60,893 nucleotides of DNA. Origin: Lachnospira sp. UBA2821 (GTDB taxonomy: Bacteria; Bacillota; Clostridia; Lachnospirales; Lachnospiraceae). The stretch spans positions 11,130-72,022 of the forward strand of contig DEGR01000040.1 in the NCBI GenBank assembly GCA_002351535.1, read 5' to 3'. The first letter of the stretch is position 1. The number at the start of each line of letters is the position of its first letter. Below the pieces are notes generated by a model. That model did not search any database. It saw nothing but the letters and a program-made list of their open reading frames with translations, and had not been told where the DNA came from. Made by a program: the position numbers and the translations under genes. Shown in pieces: positions 36,870-46,092 of this stretch.

Positions 36870-38549
36870 ATGTTAAAAAGAAATATGTTTTTAAAAAGAA
36901 TTACGGCTGTAACACTTGCAATGTCAATGGTAATATCATTTGCAGCATGTGGAGAAAAAAATAGTACAGCAAAAAAACAGACAGAGAAAGAACCTGAGTC
37001 AGTAGCGGCAGATATAGCAACAAATCTTAACGTGATTGATGATAATTACAGAAATTATTATGAGATATTCGTGTATTCATTCTGCGACAGTAATGGGGAT
37101 GGAATAGGTGATATTCCGGGGCTTATTTCAAAACTCGATTACATAAATGACGGAGATGATTCTACAGATACAGACCTTGGGGCGAATGGTATATGGCTTA
37201 TGCCAATTCATCCGTCTGCATCTTATCATAAGTATGATGTAATGGATTATTATGACATAGATAAGGCTTATGGTACATTGGATGATTATAAGCAGCTTCT
37301 TAAAGAGTGTAATGACAGAGGAATAAAGGTTATTCTTGACCTTGTCATGAACCATTCGAGCAACCTGCATCCATGGTTTAAGGAGGCGTGTAAATACCTT
37401 AAGACGCTGGCACCGGATCAGGAGCCTGATGCTTCGGTCTGCAAATATGTTAATTACTATACATTTTCAAGAACACAGGAGTCGGGTGCTTATTACCCTG
37501 TAGAAGGAGCTGATGGATGGTATTACAATGCCCAGTTCAGTTCTAATATGCCGGACCTTAACCTTAATAATCCGGATGTGAGAAAAGAATTTGAAGATAT
37601 TGCGAAGTATTGGCTTGATATGGGTGTAGGCGGATTCAGGCTTGACGCGATTAAAGAATATTTTTCAGGAAATACACCTGCGAATGTAGAAGTTCTTAAA
37701 TGGTTCTCTTCATATGTTAAGAGTGTTAATCCGGATGCATATATTGTTGGTGAAGCATGGAGTGGAGATTATTATGAATATCTTGCAAGCGGCATAGACA
37801 GTGTGTTTGATTTTAATTATGCTGACTATAGCGGATTCCTTGCAAGCATAGTTCAGGATAATGTTGAAGAGTACAATGGAAAATATCTTGCGAACAGCCT
37901 TGCATATTCACTTAAGATGATAAAAGAAAAGAATCCTAACGGAATTATGGGAACATTTTACAGTAACCATGATATGAACAGACCGGCACATTATCTTGCA
38001 TTTGATGAAAATAAGATTAAGATGGACATAGGACTTGAAAGTATCCTGAATGGTTCCTGCTTCTATTATTATGGTGATGAGATAGGGCTTGGGGGAGCAG
38101 GCGATGATGAGAACAAGAGGTCTCCGATGATATGGTCATCAAAAGATGACACCGGAATTACTAACGGACCGACAAATATGGATCCTAATTATGTAATTAA
38201 CAGATTTAAGTCCGTTGAGGAACAGCAGAAAGATGAAAAATCTATATGGACATATACAAGGGATGCCATTAAGCTTAGAAATATATTCCCTGAGATAGCG
38301 AGAGGGGATGTGACAGTTATTGATGAGGTTAAGGATGATGATATATTTGCGGTTAAGAAGACATATAATGACAGTAGTATTATAATACTCGCTAACACAT
38401 CATCTGCAGATAAGAAAACAGTGGAGCTGCCTTCTGATAAATATTCATTTGAAAGTATAAGGGGTATGCTTGCAACGGATAAGAAGCCTTATGAAACAAA
38501 AGATGGAAAAATAGTGTTACCGCCATTTTCAATAGTGGTCCTTAAATAA
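36870..38549 (+). CDS. GH13 alpha-amylase-family lipoprotein
   Basis: Surface-tethered alpha-glucan hydrolase. The signal peptide ends in a lipobox (SFAAC-G, Cys near 27). The (beta/alpha)8 barrel carries DLVMNHSS (region I), GFRLDAIKE with the Asp nucleophile (about 257), VGEAWSG with the Glu acid/base (about 294), and SNHDMNR (about 367). The N-terminal substrate-barrel motif GDGIGDIPGLISKLDYI is typical of alpha-amylase and oligo-glucosidase members. 559 residues, GGAGG before the ATG. Exact specificity (amylase, neopullulanase or oligo-1,6-glucosidase) is unresolved. The starch-binding-protein island follows. Confidence 0.9.
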   Translation: MLKRNMFLKRITAVTLAMSMVISFAACGEKNSTAKKQTEKEPESVAADIATNLNVIDDNYRNYYEIFVYSFCDSNGDGIGDIPGLISKLDYINDGDDSTDTDLGANGIWLMPIHPSASYHKYDVMDYYDIDKAYGTLDDYKQLLKECNDRGIKVILDLVMNHSSNLHPWFKEACKYLKTLAPDQEPDASVCKYVNYYTFSRTQESGAYYPVEGADGWYYNAQFSSNMPDLNLNNPDVRKEFEDIAKYWLDMGVGGFRLDAIKEYFSGNTPANVEVLKWFSSYVKSVNPDAYIVGEAWSGDYYEYLASGIDSVFDFNYADYSGFLASIVQDNVEEYNGKYLANSLAYSLKMIKEKNPNGIMGTFYSNHDMNRPAHYLAFDENKIKMDIGLESILNGSCFYYYGDEIGLGGAGDDENKRSPMIWSSKDDTGITNGPTNMDPNYVINRFKSVEEQQKDEKSIWTYTRDAIKLRNIFPEIARGDVTVIDEVKDDDIFAVKKTYNDSSIIILANTSSADKKTVELPSDKYSFESIRGMLATDKKPYETKDGKIVLPPFSIVVLK

Positions 38550-38570
38550 TATTGTAAATGAGTATATAGT

Positions 38571-38607
38571 AAAAGCTTCGTACGTTCACAAAATGTACGA
38601 AGCTTTA
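38571..38607. terminator. Bidirectional terminator
   Basis: AAAGCTTCGTACG/TGTACGAAGCTTT between convergent genes. Confidence 0.75.
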
Positions 38608-38614
38608 TATATAT

Positions 38615-39355
38615 TTATTCTGCGTTTTCGAAAAGGTACTGTATAAATTTAACAGCAGTATCTTTTCTTTTTGTATTAATGGCTATTCCGACAACAGGGT
38701 CTTCAATTTCGTTAGAATACTGGTCATAATATTTATATTTTGTGCCCTTAAGACTAAGACCATAAGGATATTCTTTTCCTGAACTGTCTTTTACTTTGTT
38801 GGTATAATACACAAGTCTGTCTTTGTATTTTTCGAGAAAATCTTTTGGAAGTACTTCTTCAAGATTAATATAATTGTCATTGTTGGCAAATGATTTGAAA
38901 CGGTCTTTTGTTGTTATAAATATATCAAATCGTCTTTTTTCGAAGAAATTGTCCACTTCCATTTCTGACAGATAAGAATCTTCATAAGTCTTAAAATATA
39001 TTTTATCTTTATCAGGATTACCACCAAGATAATCTGCAAAATCATCGCTGAAAGAATCTTCTGAATCTACGTCAAGATACATATTAAATGCGGCTGCAAA
39101 AAAAACGTCTTTTTTGGGCGGTTTTACCATAGTGTATATGATGTATGACATTGCAATGAGTACAAGACATGTTATTATAAGAGGCTTCATGTAATAGTCC
39201 TTAAAAAATTTTTTCTTTTCCTCACGATTAAGCGATTTCCATCTCTCTGAAGCGGTCGGGTCTTTTCTGTTAGGGTCATATATATCAGCATCTGCGTCAA
39301 GTCGTCCATGCTTGACATCATCATCATTTTTTTTACCGGGTTGTAATATTTCCAT
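38615..39355 (-). CDS. Single-pass membrane protein with solute-binding-like extracytoplasmic domain
   Basis: About 246 residues from the ATG at 39355, where AGGAGG is nine bases upstream; in-frame codons farther up lack a site. Charged cytoplasmic N terminus (about 70 residues, many Asp and Lys), one helix (ITCLVLIAMSYIIYTMV), then about 150 residues outside. The outer part (DIFITTKDRF, GLSLKGTKY, VVGIAINTKRKDTAVKFIQYL) resembles the closing lobe of sugar-binding proteins but is truncated relative to them. Function unknown. Convergent with the amylase. Confidence 0.65.
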   Translation of the reverse strand: MEILQPGKKNDDDVKHGRLDADADIYDPNRKDPTASERWKSLNREEKKKFFKDYYMKPLIITCLVLIAMSYIIYTMVKPPKKDVFFAAAFNMYLDVDSEDSFSDDFADYLGGNPDKDKIYFKTYEDSYLSEMEVDNFFEKRRFDIFITTKDRFKSFANNDNYINLEEVLPKDFLEKYKDRLVYYTNKVKDSSGKEYPYGLSLKGTKYKYYDQYSNEIEDPVVGIAINTKRKDTAVKFIQYLFENAE

Positions 39356-39584
39356 AAAAATAAACCTCCTTTCACCGGTTATCTGTATTTTAATAATAAT
39401 TAAAGTGAAAAAACAATATAAATGGTAGTATAACATGGCATATTTGAAAAAACAACAGAGAAAAATGTACAATTAGCCATCTAATGTGAACTTTTTTGTA
39501 TTTAAATAATCAATTTTGTCATATGATAGAAATTATCAAATGTAAAACTATTATATAAGTTGTTCAAAAAATGTGTAAAAATCA

Positions 39585-39613
39585 TTGCAATATTGTAATA
39601 AATATACTATAAT
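39585..39613 (+). promoter_or_regulatory. Promoter P1 of the starch-binding island
   Basis: TTGCAA, 17-bp spacer, TATAAT. The rest of the 39356-39674 gap is AT-rich, with only the opposing gene's ribosome site recognised. Confidence 0.65.
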
Positions 39614-39674
39614 ACACTCATGCATGTTTTGCAGAAAAAAACAAATATAAAAAAGAAAGGGATGTATTATTTTT

Positions 39675-42578
39675 ATGAAGAAATTATTTAAAAGTACATT
39701 GGCAGTGGCAGGTGCATTCGCAATGGCATTTACTACTGTAGCGGCAGTGCCAACAGTTGCAAAAGCTGATTTTAACAGTGCATATGCAGTATTTGATCCA
39801 TCAATAATGAAAGATGGAGAGGTTCATTACACAATTGCAGGTGGAATGACAGGCTGGTCAACACTTGGTGAAGCATGTGAGATGCAGAAGACAGACATCG
39901 ACGGAGTGTATTCTTTCAAGATGAATCTTGGGGCATATGATAATGCAGCAGAGTGGAACAACAGATTTAAGATTTGCCAGGTAGATAATACAGTACTTGG
40001 AACAGATGCATGGGATCATTCAATACTTCTTGGAACAGGTCTTTATGGAAACAGCGAGACACAGTTCAGAATTGAGAATGCAGAGGCTGGAGAGTTCACA
40101 GTATACTTCAAACCTGCATCAGGAGCAGTAGTTATCAAAGATGCTAATGGAACTACAGTAGATTACACAATAAGCTGGGCAGGAAACGAAAAAGATGCTC
40201 CAATCATCAAGGCAAACGATGGTGCATTCGTAAAAGTATCAGCAGCAAAAGATACAAAATTAGAGGATTGGGAGATAGATAAAATTCCGGCAGGAGTAAC
40301 AGCAGTACCTGATTTTGAGAAGATTAACAAAGATTTAGATGAAGAAATAACAAATATAGACCCTTCAACAATGAAAGCCGGAGAAGTTGAGTATACAATC
40401 GCAGGCGGAATGACAGGCTGGGCAACACTCGGCAGAGCATGCACAATGAAGAAGACAGATATCGATGGAGTTTACTCTATGGAATTAGAACTTGGTGCAT
40501 ACGACAAAGCAGCAGAGTGGAACAACAGATTTAAGATTTGCCAGGTAGATAATACAGTACTTGGAACAGATGCATGGGATCATTCAATACTTCTTGGAAC
40601 AGGTCTTTACGGAAACAGTGAGACACAGTTCAGAATTGAGAATGCAGAAGCAGGCAAGTTCACAGTATACTTCAAACCTGCAACAGGAGCAGTAGTAATC
40701 AAAGATGCAGCAGGAGCAAATGTAGATTACACAATAAGCTGGGCAGGAAATGAAAAAGATGCTCCAATCATCAAGGCAAATGACGGAGAATTCGTAAAAG
40801 TATCAGCAGCAAAAGATACAAAATTAGAGGATTGGGAGACAGATAAACTTCCGGCAGGAGTAACAGCAGTACCTGATTTTGAAAAAATCAACAAAGCTTT
40901 AGATGAAGAAGTAACAACCATAGACCCTTCAACAATGAAAGCCGGAGAAGTTGAGTATACAATCGCAGGCGGAATGACAGGCTGGGCAACACTCGGCAGA
41001 GCATGCACAATGAAGAAGACAGATATCGATGGAGTTTACTCTATGGAATTAGAACTTGGTGCATACGACAAAGCAGCAGAGTGGAACAACAGATTTAAGA
41101 TTTGCCAGGTAGATAATACAGTACTTGGAACAGATGCATGGGATCATTCAATACTTCTTGGAACAGGTCTTTACGGAAACAGTGAGACACAGTTCAGAAT
41201 TGAGAATGCAGAAGCAGGCAAGTTCACAGTATACTTCAAACCTGCAACAGGAGCAGTAGTAATCAAAGATGCAGCAGGAGCAAATGTAGATTACACAATA
41301 AGCTGGGCAGGAAATGAAAAAGATGCTCCAATCATCAAGGCAAATGATGGAGAATTCGTAAAAGTATCAGCAGCAAAAGATACAAAATTAGAAGACTGGG
41401 AGACAGATAAACTTCCTACAGGAGTAACAGCAGTACCTGACTTTGCAAAGATTAATGCAGCATTAGCAACAGAGCTTACAACAATTGACCCTTCAACAAT
41501 GAAGGCAGGAGAAGTAGTATACACAGTTGCAGGTGGAATGACAGATTGGGCAACACTCGGCAGGGCAAACGTAATGTCAGCTACAAGATACAAAGGTGTA
41601 TATGCTATGAAGCTCACACTTGGAGCATATGATAAAGCAGCAGAGTGGAACAACAGATTTAAGATTTGTAAAGTAGATAATACAGTACTTGGAACAGATG
41701 CATGGGATCATTCAATACTTCTCGGAACAACTCTTTATGGAAACAGTGAGACACAGTTCAGAATTGAAAACGCAGAAGCCGGAGAATTCGTAGTATTCTA
41801 TGATGCTAATACAGGAGCGGTAGTAGTTAAAGATGCAGCAGGAGCAGATGTAGATTACACAATAAGCTGGGCAGGAAATGAAAAAGATGCCCCAATCATC
41901 AAGGCAAATGATGGAGAATTCGTAAAAGTATCAGCAGCAAAAGATACAAAATTAGAAGATTGGGAGACAGATAAGCTTCCTGCAGGAGTAACAGCAGTAC
42001 CGGATTTCACTACAATTAACGCAGAACTTTCTGCAAAACTTGCAGTTGTACCTGCAGTAGAAGAAGAAAAGCCTGAAGTTAAAGCTACATTATCATTAAA
42101 GGTTTCTACTAAGACAATCTATACAGGTAAAGCATCAAATGCGGCAACGATTAAAGCTACAGTAACAGGCGAGAGCAACAAAGTTACATGGAAGTCATCT
42201 AATACAAAAGTTGCAACTGTTAAGAATGGTAAAGTAACAGCTAAAAAAGCCGGAAAAGCTAAGATTATAGCAACAGCTAACGGAATTACAAAGACAGTTA
42301 CAATTACAGTTAAGAATCCTGTTATAACAGTTAAAGATGGTAAGAAGAAAGTAACAAGTATTTCTATAAAGGGTAAAGAAGCTAAGAAGCTTGTTGTAAC
42401 AACATCACCATCTAAAGCAGGTGTAAAGGTTACATATGCAAACACAGCTTCTAAGAAAGTAGTTAAACTTTCAACATCAGGAAGCAAATTAACAGTTAAA
42501 GCTCTTAAGAAAGGAACTGCTAAGATTAAGATTACAAGCGGTGGAGCTACAAAGACTGTAACAGTTAAAGTTAAATAA
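39675..42578 (+). CDS. Secreted protein with four A-type (putative glucan-binding) domains and Big2 tail
   Basis: 967 residues. Signal peptide ending VAKA (about 32). Four tandem units of exactly 188 codons begin at residues 42, 230, 418 and 606. Each holds YTIAGGMTxWxTLG, a GVY strand, AEWNNRFKIC, TDAWDHSILLGT, ETQFRIE and GAVV(I/V)KD, then YTISWAGNEKDAP. This beta-sandwich pattern with exposed Trp/Tyr looks like a carbohydrate-binding module, though I cannot name a family. Residues about 800-967 are Big2-like (SSNTKVATVKNGKVTAKKAG). No membrane anchor. Related single A domains occur in two later genes. Confidence 0.8.
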   Translation: MKKLFKSTLAVAGAFAMAFTTVAAVPTVAKADFNSAYAVFDPSIMKDGEVHYTIAGGMTGWSTLGEACEMQKTDIDGVYSFKMNLGAYDNAAEWNNRFKICQVDNTVLGTDAWDHSILLGTGLYGNSETQFRIENAEAGEFTVYFKPASGAVVIKDANGTTVDYTISWAGNEKDAPIIKANDGAFVKVSAAKDTKLEDWEIDKIPAGVTAVPDFEKINKDLDEEITNIDPSTMKAGEVEYTIAGGMTGWATLGRACTMKKTDIDGVYSMELELGAYDKAAEWNNRFKICQVDNTVLGTDAWDHSILLGTGLYGNSETQFRIENAEAGKFTVYFKPATGAVVIKDAAGANVDYTISWAGNEKDAPIIKANDGEFVKVSAAKDTKLEDWETDKLPAGVTAVPDFEKINKALDEEVTTIDPSTMKAGEVEYTIAGGMTGWATLGRACTMKKTDIDGVYSMELELGAYDKAAEWNNRFKICQVDNTVLGTDAWDHSILLGTGLYGNSETQFRIENAEAGKFTVYFKPATGAVVIKDAAGANVDYTISWAGNEKDAPIIKANDGEFVKVSAAKDTKLEDWETDKLPTGVTAVPDFAKINAALATELTTIDPSTMKAGEVVYTVAGGMTDWATLGRANVMSATRYKGVYAMKLTLGAYDKAAEWNNRFKICKVDNTVLGTDAWDHSILLGTTLYGNSETQFRIENAEAGEFVVFYDANTGAVVVKDAAGADVDYTISWAGNEKDAPIIKANDGEFVKVSAAKDTKLEDWETDKLPAGVTAVPDFTTINAELSAKLAVVPAVEEEKPEVKATLSLKVSTKTIYTGKASNAATIKATVTGESNKVTWKSSNTKVATVKNGKVTAKKAGKAKIIATANGITKTVTITVKNPVITVKDGKKKVTSISIKGKEAKKLVVTTSPSKAGVKVTYANTASKKVVKLSTSGSKLTVKALKKGTAKIKITSGGATKTVTVKVK
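39798..42053 (+). repeat. Four tandem 564-bp A-domain repeats
   Basis: Units start at 39798, 40362, 40926 and 41490. By eye, units 2 and 3 are identical over about 420 bp (from 40361, first difference at 40784). Units 1 and 4 are more diverged. Confidence 0.9.
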
Positions 42579-42601
42579 AACAAAATAAACAATACATAAT
42601 T

Positions 42602-42638
42602 AATAAACCCTTTTGCCAATACGGCGAAGGGGTTTATT
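42602..42638 (+). terminator. Terminator of the A4 gene
   Basis: AATAAACCCTTTTGCC/GGCGAAGGGGTTTATT stem. Confidence 0.75.
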
Positions 42639-42672
42639 TGTGTAAAATATATAAAAAACGTGTGAAAAAGTA

Positions 42673-42701
42673 TTGAAAAAAAAGACATATTGATGTATAA
42701 T
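42673..42701 (+). promoter_or_regulatory. Promoter P2 of the island
   Basis: TTGAAA, 17-bp spacer, TATAAT. Confidence 0.6.
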
Positions 42702-42755
42702 TTTATCATAACTGAATTGGTCAGTGCAAAAAATAGAAAAAAGGAGATATGGAAA

Positions 42756-43877
42756 ATGACAAAATTTAAGAAATTTGCAGCAGCAGGCTTGACAATGGCT
42801 ATGACAGCAGCTATGTCAGTAGTGGCATTTGCTTCAACAGACATTACAGTTCACTTCAAGAACACATGTAAATGGGATAATGTAGGTGTATGGGCTTACG
42901 AAGGAATGTCTTTTACAACACAGGTTATGCCAGCTGATTTGTGTCCGGCATATAACACTAAGACAGACAGAGCTATCTGGCCTGGCGCTAAGATGACGGC
43001 TGAGCAGGATTATGACGGATGGTATTCAATCAAGCTTTCATTTGAAGATACATCTTCAGGTGCAGCATTAATTTTCAACAATCTTGTTGCTGATACAAAG
43101 GCAGATACAACAACAGGCGGTGACCCAACAGATCAGGAATTCTTAGATGGAGCTAAAGCTAAAGGTCTTATCTGCGATACTGATTTAAAGAAGCAGACAC
43201 CTAACAGACTTATTGCAAAGAATTTTACATCAGGTGAGTATTGGTGTGATTTTGATGGAAATATTTCTGGCTCGACAGCATTACTTTCTAATACAAAGCC
43301 AGCTTCTTATGTTAAGAAAGTATCTACAAAGATTAGTAATATTGAAGCTTCAGGTCTTACAGACAAGTCAATCTCATTAAAGTGGGATAAGTTCAAAGGA
43401 GCTGATTCTTATAAGGTGTTAGTAAAAGATTCAAAGACAAAGAAATTTAAGTCAGCTGTAAATGCTAAGAAAAACAAGGCAACAGTCAAGAAAGCATTAG
43501 GAGCTAATGTTAAGACTGGAAAAACATATACATTCAAAGTTGTGGCATACAAAGGTGGCAAACAGATTGCAGAATCAACAACTATTAATGCAATTGCACT
43601 TAAAGTACCTACAATCTCTAAAGTCGCTAAATCAGGAAAGACTGTAAAAGTAACAATTAAGAAAACAAGTGGTGTTTCAGGATATGTAGTATATCGTGCT
43701 GAGAAGAAGAATGGTGAGTATGTAGCAGTTGGTTCTACAACAAAGACATCTTTTGTTGATAAGACAGTAGTTAAAGGTAAGACATATTACTATAAAGTAT
43801 CTGCTTACAAGAAGAATGGAAAGACTAACCTTAGCGGTGGAATTTCTACAAAACCAGTATCAATTAAGGTAAAATAA
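42756..43877 (+). CDS. Secreted CBM26-like (B-type) starch-binding protein with two Fn3 domains
   Basis: 373 residues from 42756, chosen because AAGGAG is nine bases upstream and a signal peptide starts there (ends VVAFA). Residues about 27-185 form a starch-binding module of CBM26 type: TVHFKNTCKWDNVGVW, AIWPGAKM, YDGWYSIKL, LIFNNLVADT and EYWCDFDG. Two Fn3-like domains follow (about 190-290 and 292-373; GLTDKSISLKWDK, YVVYRAEKKNGEY). Ends without an anchor (SIKVK). B domains recur in the gene at 45203. Confidence 0.82.
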   Translation: MTKFKKFAAAGLTMAMTAAMSVVAFASTDITVHFKNTCKWDNVGVWAYEGMSFTTQVMPADLCPAYNTKTDRAIWPGAKMTAEQDYDGWYSIKLSFEDTSSGAALIFNNLVADTKADTTTGGDPTDQEFLDGAKAKGLICDTDLKKQTPNRLIAKNFTSGEYWCDFDGNISGSTALLSNTKPASYVKKVSTKISNIEASGLTDKSISLKWDKFKGADSYKVLVKDSKTKKFKSAVNAKKNKATVKKALGANVKTGKTYTFKVVAYKGGKQIAESTTINAIALKVPTISKVAKSGKTVKVTIKKTSGVSGYVVYRAEKKNGEYVAVGSTTKTSFVDKTVVKGKTYYYKVSAYKKNGKTNLSGGISTKPVSIKVK

Positions 43878-43908
43878 TTTATATCTGAATTATACATAAT
43901 TGAATTTA

Positions 43909-43947
43909 AATTCATTCCCGGAATACTTTTCGGGAATGAATTTTTTT
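43909..43947 (+). terminator. Terminator of the B-Fn3 gene
   Basis: AATTCATTCCCG/CGGGAATGAATT, then seven T. Confidence 0.85.
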
Positions 43948-43959
43948 ACAAAAATAGTA

Positions 43960-43988
43960 TTGCAAATGCCGATAAAATATACTATAAT
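43960..43988 (+). promoter_or_regulatory. Promoter P3 of the island
   Basis: TTGCAA, 17-bp spacer, TATAAT; partly abuts the preceding terminator. Confidence 0.65.
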
Positions 43989-44068
43989 CACTATTGACAA
44001 GTGTATTCATTGTGATACGCTAAAAGCAAATAAAAACAAAAAGATTAAAAGAAGGGACGGATTTTATA

Positions 44069-44980
44069 ATGAGAAAATCTATTAAAGCTTTATCAGCAGT
44101 AGCATGTGCAGCAGCAGTAGCTTTCACAGCTATGGCACCAACAGCAGTAAGCGCAGCTGAGATTCCAACAACAAAAGAGACATTAACAGATGCAGACAAC
44201 ACATCATATGATGCAATTGATGTATACTCATTAACTGATGAGAAGTTCTTTACATTAGCAGGTGGTGTATCAGAAGTACAGTGGGCACCTTTAGCAACAA
44301 CTAATATTATGGAAGCTGATTCTCATGCAGGTGTATACAAAATGACAATCAAATTCCCAGCATTCGATTCTAAGAATGAATCTAATAGTGATTTCAAACT
44401 TTGTACAATTGATAACACGGTTCTTTCAGACGGATGGGATCATGCATTAATCGCAGGTACAACATTCTATGGTGATAACATGTCAAGATTCAGAGTTGAG
44501 TGCTCAGAAGAGACAGAGGCAACAGTATACTGGGATACAACAACAGGTGCTGTAGTTATTCTTGACAAAGATGGTAATGAGATTGATTACAAGATTAGTT
44601 TCTGTGGATACGATAATGAGTTAAAATGGATGTCAGTTGCAGATATGTCTAAATCTTCATTCAGCGATTATGCAGCAGACAAAGCAGCTATTGCACAGGG
44701 TGCAGGATGTACAGCAATTCCAGATCTTGAGAGCTTAAACAAAGAACTCGTTAAGAAGTTAAGCGCAGAAGCGGATCCTAATGAGACAACTGCAGCAGCA
44801 GAGACAACAGCAGCTTCAGCAGAGACAACAGCAGTAGCTACAGCTACAACAGCAGCTTCAGCTCAGACAACAGCAGCAAACCAGTCAACAAAGACAGGTG
44901 ATGCAGCACCGGTAGCAGCAGTAGTTATGTTATGTGCGGCAGTAGCAGGAGTATTTGCTACAAAGAAGAAACACGCATAA
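44069..44980 (+). CDS. Membrane/wall-anchored single A-domain protein
   Basis: 303 residues. Signal peptide ending VSAA. One A domain (about 50-225) shares GVYKMTIKFPAFD, SDFKLCTIDNTVL, GWDHALIAGTTFYGDN, SRFRVE and GAVVILD with the repeats of the first gene. A Thr/Ala-rich linker with ETTAA repeats (about 235-272) precedes STKTGDAAP, a hydrophobic helix and the basic tail TKKKHA. The end has sortase-signal architecture but lacks LPXTG. GAAGGGACGG precedes the ATG. Likely displays a glucan-binding domain at the surface; binding is inferred. Confidence 0.78.
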   Translation: MRKSIKALSAVACAAAVAFTAMAPTAVSAAEIPTTKETLTDADNTSYDAIDVYSLTDEKFFTLAGGVSEVQWAPLATTNIMEADSHAGVYKMTIKFPAFDSKNESNSDFKLCTIDNTVLSDGWDHALIAGTTFYGDNMSRFRVECSEETEATVYWDTTTGAVVILDKDGNEIDYKISFCGYDNELKWMSVADMSKSSFSDYAADKAAIAQGAGCTAIPDLESLNKELVKKLSAEADPNETTAAAETTAASAETTAVATATTAASAQTTAANQSTKTGDAAPVAAVVMLCAAVAGVFATKKKHA

Positions 44981-45017
44981 AGATATTTTACAGCAATATA
45001 ATTAAAGTTACATAAAT

Positions 45018-45046
45018 AGAAAGAGAGACGTAAAGTCTCTCTTTCT
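45018..45046 (+). terminator. Hairpin terminator
   Basis: Perfect 12-bp stem AGAAAGAGAGAC/GTCTCTCTTTCT with a 5-base loop. Confidence 0.65.
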
Positions 45047-45104
45047 TGCATAATATATACAAAAAAATACGCACAAATTTGTACAATATTACCGAATAAA
45101 AGGG

Positions 45105-45133
45105 TTGCAAAATAAATATTGTTAATATATAAT
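45105..45133 (+). promoter_or_regulatory. Promoter P4 of the island
   Basis: TTGCAA, 17-bp spacer, TATAAT. Confidence 0.65.
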
Positions 45134-45155
45134 TGACTATAGCTTGAAAGCGTAG

Positions 45156-45167
45156 GAAAGCGTTTTC
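45156..45167 (+). promoter_or_regulatory. Possible LacI-family operator
   Basis: GAAAGCGTTTTC, a palindrome with central CG like LacI/CcpA-type sites, about 16 bases after the expected transcription start. A second GAAAGCG lies at 45146-45152. Confidence 0.35.
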
Positions 45168-45202
45168 GCAACTATAAACAATACATAAAAAGGAGAACAA
45201 AT

Positions 45203-45943
45203 ATGAGAAATTTAAAGAAACTTGCAGCTGTAGGTTTAACAGCAGCTATGACATTATCAATGTCACTTTCAGCTTTTGCAGCAGATGTAACAATCCACTT
45301 TAAGAATGCAGCAGGATGGGATCGTGTTGGTGGATGGATTTACCAGGGTATGGGATTCACAACACAGGTTATGCCAGCAGACAAGTGTCCAGCATATAAC
45401 ACAAATACTAACAGAGCTATCTGGCCTGGTGCAGAGATGGAGAAAGAAGAAGGATATGATGGATGGTATAAGATTACATGTACATTTGATGATCCTTCAC
45501 AGGGTGCTGTAATGATTTTCAACAACCTTGTAGCAGATACAACAGCAGATACAGCTTCAGGCGGAGATGAGTCAGATAACCAGTTCCTTTCAGCTTCAGG
45601 ACTTGTACAGGACACAAGCAAGAAACAGCAGACACCTAACCAGATGATTAAGAAGACAGATTTCACAGGTACAGAGTATTGGTGTGATTTTGATGGTAAT
45701 GTATCTGGTGCAGCATCTTTAATGTTATCTACAGCTCCAGCAAGCTATGTTCAGACAGCAGCTCCAGCAACAGCAGAGACAACAACAGCAGCTTCTAACA
45801 CAGCAGGAACAGCTACACAGGCTACATCAGCAGCAGTTGTTTCTTCAGTTAAGACTGGTGACAGTGTAACATATGCAATCGTATTCATGGGAATTGCAGC
45901 AGCAGGTGTGTTCGTAGCTTCAAGAAGAAAAGTTACAGAATAA
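45203..45943 (+). CDS. Anchored CBM26-like (B-type) starch-binding protein
   Basis: 246 residues. Signal peptide ending SAFA. The B domain (about 27-180) is closely similar to that of the gene at 42756 (TIHFKNAAGWDRVGGW, TTQVMPADKCPAYNT, AIWPGAEM, YDGWYKIT, EYWCDFDGNVSG). Then a Thr/Ala linker, SSVKTGDSV, a hydrophobic helix and the tail SRRKVTE. Together with the preceding A-domain protein this makes an anchored A/B pair echoing the unanchored A4/B-Fn3 pair upstream. AAAAGGAG before the ATG. Confidence 0.82.
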   Translation: MRNLKKLAAVGLTAAMTLSMSLSAFAADVTIHFKNAAGWDRVGGWIYQGMGFTTQVMPADKCPAYNTNTNRAIWPGAEMEKEEGYDGWYKITCTFDDPSQGAVMIFNNLVADTTADTASGGDESDNQFLSASGLVQDTSKKQQTPNQMIKKTDFTGTEYWCDFDGNVSGAASLMLSTAPASYVQTAAPATAETTTAASNTAGTATQATSAAVVSSVKTGDSVTYAIVFMGIAAAGVFVASRRKVTE

Positions 45944-45963
45944 TATAAGCATTCATACATACT

Positions 45964-45997
45964 AAAAAGACTGGCATATTGTATGTCAGTCTTTTTG
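45964..45997 (+). terminator. Terminator of the anchored B gene
   Basis: AAAAAGACTGGCATA/TATGTCAGTCTTTTT. Confidence 0.8.
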
Positions 45998-46092
45998 TAT
46001 ATTCATCTTGGATAAGAGAAAAAACGAATTATGTAATCATATGACAGTTGGTAAAATTTAATAATAAAACTACTTATAAAAGTAAAAAAATG

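Noticed and set aside
40163..41653. Three similar minus-strand frames in the A repeats
   Set aside because: They recur only because the plus-strand repeats recur; antisense to a clear coding gene.
39798..42053. Tandem repeats considered as a CRISPR or phage array
   Set aside because: The 564-bp period is a multiple of three and encodes protein domains; no short direct repeats with spacers.
42119..42844. Long minus-strand frame (241 codons) across the Big2 tail and into the next gene
   Set aside because: Shadow of repetitive Thr/Lys/Val codons on the plus strand; no ribosome site, and hydrophobic low-complexity product.
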